A DNA stretch of 8,540 nt from an uncultured Lachnospiraceae bacterium (lineage in GTDB: Bacteria > Bacillota_A > Clostridia > Lachnospirales > Lachnospiraceae). The stretch lies in NCBI GenBank assembly GCA_900553635.1, contig USDU01000096.1, forward strand, positions 1 to 8,540, written 5' to 3'. The translations under genes and the position numbers were made by a program. Positions 5,236 to 8,540 of the stretch are shown here, in pieces; position 1 is the stretch's first letter, and every line of letters starts with the position of its first letter. The notes under the pieces are model-generated. The model had not been told where the DNA came from and searched no databases. It worked only from the letters and a program-made list of their open reading frames with translations.

Positions 5236-6291
5236 ATGGACGAAATTAAGATAAAACAGAAAGCATTTTCCAATCCGGAGCTGGCAGCCTTCTGCGGGCA
5301 GCTGAGTCTTATCCTGCACTCCGGCATTTCCTCTCTGGAAGGAATTTCCATTCTGTTAGAGGACAGTAAGGACCCGGAGGAGCAGGCGGTGCTTCAGGCT
5401 CTGCTGGAACGCTTACAGGAGACCGGAAGCCTCGCCGCAGCCTTTGCGGACGCCGGCCTTTTCCCCGCCTATCTTCTCTCCATGACGGAGCTCGGCGAAC
5501 AGACCGGTACCCTGGACGAGGTCATGAAGGCTCTGTCGCTCCACTATGAGCGTGAGGAAGCCATAAGCCGCAATGTCAAAAATGCCCTGACCTATCCGCT
5601 TATTATGTCAGCCATGATGATAGCAGTCATCGTCATTTTACTTGTAAAGGTCATGCCAATCTTCCAGCAGGTGTTCCGGCAGCTGGGTACGGAGATGACC
5701 GGATTTTCCCGGGCGCTTATGGGACTCGGCACAGCGCTCAACCGCTATGCCATCCTGTTCATTGTACTTCTTCTGCTGGTAATCGCGGCGGCCTTTACCG
5801 GAACACACACTGCGGGCGGACGGCGGTTTTTCCGGAAAATCGGACTTCATTTTCCACGGATCCGGTCCATGCAGGAGCAGCTTTCTGTCTGCCGCTTTGC
5901 CAGTGGTATGGCTATCTCCCTGAAAAGCGGTCTCACCCAGGAGCAGAGTCTGGAGCTGACAGAGCGGCTGATCGAAGACACTGATTTCTGTAAGAAGCTG
6001 GAAGCCTGCCGGGACGGGCTGTCTGAGGGACAGGATCTGGCGGCTCTCCTGCATCAGGAGCAGATTCTGACCGGCGTCTACGCGCGGATGGCTTCCATCG
6101 GCGCGCGGACCGGGGAACTGGATGTGGTACTGGAACGAATCGCCGATCTCTGCCAGGAGGATCTGGATGATCGGATGAACCGGACCCTGGCTGTTCTGGA
6201 GCCTACGCTGGTCATCACCCTGTCCCTCATTGTGGGCGTGATTCTGCTGTCTGTGATGCTGCCGCTGATGGGCATCCTGTCCAGTCTTTAG
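5236..6291 (+). CDS. pilC: Type II secretion/type IV pilus platform protein, GspF/PilC family
   Basis: This is a 351-residue inner-membrane platform protein with the two repeated GspF cytoplasmic domains. Repeat 1 (about 14-120) has LILHSGISSLEGISIL and the conserved ELGEQTGTLDEVM (85-97), then a helix at about 118-140. A second membrane helix lies at about 171-187. Repeat 2 (about 214-322) has FASGMAISLKSGLTQEQSLE, then IGARTGELDVVLERIADL (288-305) and a last helix in LEPTLVITLSLIVGVILL (321-338). It is shorter than typical PilC or GspF (about 400 residues), mostly from a short N-terminus. In known systems this protein couples the cytoplasmic ATPases to pilin assembly and disassembly. GGAGG at 5226-5230 is 5 bases before the ATG. 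The pilC symbol rather than gspF is chosen because a PilT-like ATPase is encoded downstream. Confidence 0.9.
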   Translation: MDEIKIKQKAFSNPELAAFCGQLSLILHSGISSLEGISILLEDSKDPEEQAVLQALLERLQETGSLAAAFADAGLFPAYLLSMTELGEQTGTLDEVMKALSLHYEREEAISRNVKNALTYPLIMSAMMIAVIVILLVKVMPIFQQVFRQLGTEMTGFSRALMGLGTALNRYAILFIVLLLLVIAAAFTGTHTAGGRRFFRKIGLHFPRIRSMQEQLSVCRFASGMAISLKSGLTQEQSLELTERLIEDTDFCKKLEACRDGLSEGQDLAALLHQEQILTGVYARMASIGARTGELDVVLERIADLCQEDLDDRMNRTLAVLEPTLVITLSLIVGVILLSVMLPLMGILSSL

Positions 6292-6295
6292 GAGG
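6290..6295 (+). promoter_or_regulatory. Ribosome-binding site that decides the start at 6304
   Basis: AGGAGG at 6290-6295 overlaps the stop codon of the PilC-like gene. An in-frame GTG at 6295 lies within this site and cannot be its start; the ATG at 6304 has an 8-base spacer and is preferred. Confidence 0.6.
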
Positions 6296-6303
6296 TGCTG
6301 CCC

Positions 6304-6627
6304 ATGCGTTTTCAAATGGAGAGAAAATACCGGCCACAGCTTCGGCTGCTTTTGTCCGTCTCTGTCTTCGCGGTCATCCTTCTCTGCTTTTATCTGGGGG
6401 TACAGTCCCTTTCGGCAGATACGGACCGGCGGCAGCGGGACAGCCTTGAGGCAGCCCTGAACCGGGGTATTACTTACTGCTACGCAGTGGAGGGCGCTTA
6501 CCCCGAAAGCCTGGAATACCTGACGGAGCATTACGGACTGACCTATGATCACGACCGCTTTTTCGTGGATTACCGCGTCTCCGGAGCCAATCTGTATCCG
6601 GATGTGACGATTCTGGAGGTGAAATGA
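6304..6627 (+). CDS. Small membrane-anchored pseudopilin-like protein, function unknown
   Basis: This 107-residue protein has a basic N-terminus (MRFQMERKYRPQLR), one hydrophobic helix (about 14-32), then a polar helix and a compact outer domain. The stretch ALNRGITYCYAVEGAYPESLEYL (51-73) recalls the A-x-x-x-Y ... G-x-Y-P-x-S-L-x-x-L pattern that follows the N-terminal helix in GspG-like major pseudopilins. There is no Gly or Ala followed by a Glu at +5, so classical prepilin peptidase processing is not expected. It begins 12 bases after the PilC-like gene and its stop overlaps the next start (ATGA). The position between platform protein and pilin-like genes supports a place in the pilus machine. 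The pseudopilin comparison is by eye and of moderate strength. Confidence 0.75.
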   Translation: MRFQMERKYRPQLRLLLSVSVFAVILLCFYLGVQSLSADTDRRQRDSLEAALNRGITYCYAVEGAYPESLEYLTEHYGLTYDHDRFFVDYRVSGANLYPDVTILEVK

Positions 6628-7130
6628 GTATGCAGACACGGCGTGACCCCCATCATCTCATAGATGTTCTTTTTCCGGCGGCCCTGCTCTTCGTATTCGC
6701 CTTCTCGGCGGTGTCGGTGGTTCTGCTGGCTACCGGAGTGTACCGGGACACGGCGAGCCATTCTTCCCGGAGCTATACGGCGGAAACGGCGCTGGCATAC
6801 CTGACGGAGAAAGTACATCAGAATGACGCGGACGGACAGATCGATATCGGAACCTTCGACGGCTGCGAGGCTCTTCAGATCCGGCAGTCTTATGGGGATT
6901 CGGACTATACTACTTATATCTACGCCTATGAAGACGCCTTGCGGGAGCTGTTTGTAAAGGACGGCGCGCCCGCGTCTGCAGAGGATGGCAGGGCAATCCT
7001 GGCTGTCTCGTCGCTCAGCTTCACAAGGCCGGATGACGGCCTGCTCTCCTTCTCCTGCACCAATACGGACGGCACGACTGCCCGGGCTGTCGTTCAGGTA
7101 CGAAGCACGAAAGGGGGCGCAGCTTCATGA
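6624..7130 (+). CDS. DUF4860-type membrane-anchored protein of the pilus cluster
   Basis: This 168-residue protein has one N-terminal hydrophobic helix (about 15-38) after HHLIDVLFP, then YTAETALAYLTEKVHQND (51-68) and a beta-rich outer domain including DGCEALQIRQSYGDSDYTTY (79-98) and LRELFVKDG. I recognise this pattern as DUF4860, a Firmicutes family of unknown function, from memory only. The layout of N-terminal helix, Arg/Thr-rich helical neck and small beta domain resembles minor pilins, but there is no prepilin cleavage motif. The start overlaps the previous stop as ATGA; GGAGG (6615-6619) is only 4 bases before this ATG. A second in-frame ATG at 6630 with a 10-base spacer is a possible alternative. 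The stop overlaps the next start in the same ATGA way, so the genes are likely translationally coupled. Confidence 0.78.
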   Translation: MSMQTRRDPHHLIDVLFPAALLFVFAFSAVSVVLLATGVYRDTASHSSRSYTAETALAYLTEKVHQNDADGQIDIGTFDGCEALQIRQSYGDSDYTTYIYAYEDALRELFVKDGAPASAEDGRAILAVSSLSFTRPDDGLLSFSCTNTDGTTARAVVQVRSTKGGAAS

Positions 7131-7612
7131 AAATGACACATCGCCCCCGTACATCCAGCCTGTTTCTGCTGGAGCTGATTTTTTCCATTCTGTTTTTCTC
7201 GGTGGCAAGCGCAATCTGCATACAGATCTTTGTGCGGGCCCATACCTTAAGCCGGGACGCCCGGGCGCTGCATACGGCGGTGTCCGCCTGCTCGGACGCA
7301 GCGGAGATCGGAAGCAATGCCGGAACCGCGGCAGACGCCGCAGAAAAGCTGGCTGCCCTGTACGCGGACGCAGCAGCCGAGGATCCGGCTTCGGATAATG
7401 ATTCCGTTTTCACAGTAGCTGTGGGATTTGACGCGGAGCTTCAGCCCTGCGCGGCAGACGCGGACGCAGCGGCATATCTGCTGACAGCGGACTTTTCCGA
7501 ACGAGGAAAGCTGCTGCGCTGCAAAGCGATTATGACAAAAAAGAATTCTTCAGCGGAAATTTACCGGCTGGAGACCGTTCACTATTTATCGGGAGGAACC
7601 GCGGATGAATAA
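7127..7612 (+). CDS. Prepilin-like protein with Glu at +5
   Basis: This 161-residue protein starts with a polar leader (MKMTHRPRTSS), then LFLLELIFSILFFSVASAIC. If cleaved after Ser11 the mature chain begins L-F-L-L-E, placing Glu16 at the +5 position conserved in type IV pilins; the usual Gly at -1 is replaced by Ser. The hydrophobic helix runs about 12-37 and then becomes a polar helix (SRDARALHTAVSACSDAAE), as in pilin alpha-1. The middle (about 60-90) is very Ala/Asp-rich, then a beta-rich end. It is likely a minor pilin or pseudopilin assembled by the PilC-like platform. AAGGGGG (7111-7117) lies 9 bases before the ATG; an ATG at 7133 is an alternative. Its end overlaps the next gene by 8 bases. 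The pilin identity is inference from the N-terminus and the neighbours. Confidence 0.78.
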   Translation: MKMTHRPRTSSLFLLELIFSILFFSVASAICIQIFVRAHTLSRDARALHTAVSACSDAAEIGSNAGTAADAAEKLAALYADAAAEDPASDNDSVFTVAVGFDAELQPCAADADAAAYLLTADFSERGKLLRCKAIMTKKNSSAEIYRLETVHYLSGGTADE

Positions 7613-8009
7613 GGAGAAAAAAAGTGTTCCCTTTCTGAGCATCGGATCTTCTTCCCTTCTGGTGGTCTTTCTGGTGCTTTGCCTGGTGATATTCGCGATG
7701 CTGACTCTTACCGGCGCCCAGAGTGATTACCGTCTCAGCAGACAGCTGGCAGACCGGCGGACAGCCTACTATGCCGCCTGCAATCAGGCAGAGGAGCAGA
7801 TCGCGTCGCTGGACGCAGCCGGGGAATTGAAACATATGACGGAAAGCCTCAGCTTTCAGGTGCAAATCAGCGATCGCCAGGCGCTTTTCGTGGAGCTTTC
7901 CCCGGACGGCACGGACGGATATGTAATCTCCGCCTGGCAGACCATCAGCACCGGGGACTGGAATTCCACTTCCGGTTCACCGGGAATCGGGATTTCCAAT
8001 GAAGACTGA
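7605..8009 (+). CDS. PilX/GspK-like minor pilin candidate
   Basis: This 134-residue protein has a basic leader (MNKEKKSVPFLSIG), then a hydrophobic helix at about 16-37 (SSLLVVFLVLCLVIFAMLTL). The following TGAQSDYRLSRQL and DRRTAYYAACNQAEEQI (50-66) strongly recall the neck of PilX/GspK-type minor pilins, where an R-x-x-A-x-x-A-A-x-x-A-x pattern follows the helix. Like GspK it has no Glu at +5 if processed after Gly14. The C-terminal domain is small (about 80-134) and ends in a Ser/Gly-rich tail. GGGAGG (7591-7595 region) precedes the ATG, which lies inside the last codons of the pilin-like gene upstream. PilX/GspK proteins are thought to start pilus assembly or cap the tip. The match is by eye. 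Confidence 0.75.
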   Translation: MNKEKKSVPFLSIGSSSLLVVFLVLCLVIFAMLTLTGAQSDYRLSRQLADRRTAYYAACNQAEEQIASLDAAGELKHMTESLSFQVQISDRQALFVELSPDGTDGYVISAWQTISTGDWNSTSGSPGIGISNED

Positions 8010-8028
8010 AAATTCAGGGAGGATCACT

Positions 8029-8540
8029 ATGGATATTGTTACGATTTTAAAACAGGCAGTGGGGGAAAATGCGTCGGATGTGTTTATTGTGGCAGGTCTT
8101 CCCTGCTCTTTCCGCAAAAACGGTACGCTTTACCAGATAAATGAAGAACGGCTGCTGCCGCCGGATACAGAAGACCTGCTGAACAACATCTACAGGCTGG
8201 CAGGCAGCCGGGATATGACGGCCCTGCACGAACACGGCGACGACGACTTCGCCTTCGCGATTCAGGGCGTGTCCCGCTTCCGTGTCAGCGCCTACAAGCA
8301 GCGCGGAGCGCTCTCAGCCGTGATCCGTGTGATCACCTTCCAGCTGCCGGACTACACAGACCTGGGAATTCCGCCGTATATCATCAATTCCACCGCATCC
8401 GGAAGCGGCATGATTCTGATTACAGGCCCGGCAGGCAGCGGAAAATCCACAACCCTGGCCTGCATGATCGATCACATCAATCAGACACGGGATGCGCATA
8501 TCATCACGCTGGAGGATCCGCTGGAATTTCTGCACCGCCA
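8029..8540 (+). CDS. pilT: PilT-type pilus retraction ATPase, N-terminal part (runs off the right edge)
   Basis: The frame from the ATG at 8029 is open for 170 codons to the window end. Residues 1-100 match the PilT N-terminal PAS-like domain: ILKQAVGENASDVFIVAGLP, then FRKNGTL and SRFRVSAYKQRG. The Walker A motif is GPAGSGKST at 133-141, and the Asp box LEDPLEF lies at 161-167. There is no long N-terminal domain as in PilB or GspE, so the retraction-type PilT subgroup is favoured. The hexameric ATPase would act on the cytoplasmic face, docking on the PilC-like platform protein encoded upstream. GGAGG (8018-8022) is 6 bases before the ATG, and the gene starts 19 bases after the PilX-like gene. 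Walker B and the His box lie beyond the window. No PilB-type assembly ATPase is seen in the window. Confidence 0.92.
   Translation, partial: MDIVTILKQAVGENASDVFIVAGLPCSFRKNGTLYQINEERLLPPDTEDLLNNIYRLAGSRDMTALHEHGDDDFAFAIQGVSRFRVSAYKQRGALSAVIRVITFQLPDYTDLGIPPYIINSTASGSGMILITGPAGSGKSTTLACMIDHINQTRDAHIITLEDPLEFLHR

Noticed and set aside
4372..5319. Minus-strand open frame of 315 codons
   Set aside because: It is opposite the transglutaminase lipoprotein, whose lipobox and catalytic triad settle the coding strand.
5638..6639. Minus-strand open frame of 333 codons
   Set aside because: It is the complement of the clear PilC/GspF gene and its neighbour; the translation is rich in His, Gln and Arg, as expected for a shadow frame.

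Overview
The window looks like chromosomal DNA of a fairly GC-rich member of the Clostridia, most likely Lachnospiraceae. This is inferred from strong GGAGG ribosome-binding sites, tightly packed operons, an AfsR/SARP-like BTAD regulator, and a type IV pilus-like cluster containing what I recognise as a DUF4860-type protein. No RNA genes, insertion sequences, CRISPR arrays or integration sites were seen, and no stretch over 300 bases lacks a gene. The window cuts one gene at each end.

Left arm, minus strand, read from about 2185 down to 1: a BTAD-type transcriptional regulator whose C-terminal third looks like a degenerate GGDEF domain; a protein of about 161 residues carrying two divergent copies of a small domain; a 62-residue protein that is a single copy of the same domain (signature QNSTWQG/QNSTWEG); and the start of an exported, very acidic protein that runs off the left edge. 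The first two genes nearly abut and the last two overlap. Between the two QNSTW genes lies a 102-base gap with a consensus -10 box and a pair of 8-bp direct repeats 12 bp apart. Their geometry resembles known SARP operators.

The 175-base divergent intergenic region (2186-2360) carries an extended -10 promoter (TGCTATAAT) firing right into a single long operon.

Right arm, plus strand, 2361 to the right edge, with no gap over about 21 bases. First comes a regulatory and surface module: a two-helix membrane protein with a degenerate GGDEF domain (GGNKF), an ECF-like sigma factor, a single-pass membrane protein with an Ig-like outer part (candidate anti-sigma factor or sensor), and a transglutaminase-like lipoprotein with an intact Cys-His-Asp triad. 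Then comes a pilus module: a PilC/GspF platform protein, four small proteins each with one N-terminal membrane helix (a GspG-like one, a DUF4860-like one, a prepilin-like one with Glu at +5, and a PilX/GspK-like one), and the start of a PilT-type ATPase.

The inferred picture is an envelope-spanning type IV pilus or pseudopilus machine co-transcribed with its own sigma factor and membrane partner. It is flanked by a divergent regulator operon encoding an uncharacterised small-protein family and a surface or secreted protein. The least described parts are the QNSTW domain family, the candidate SARP-type repeat operator, and the sigma/Ig-sensor/transglutaminase module placed at the head of a pilus operon.
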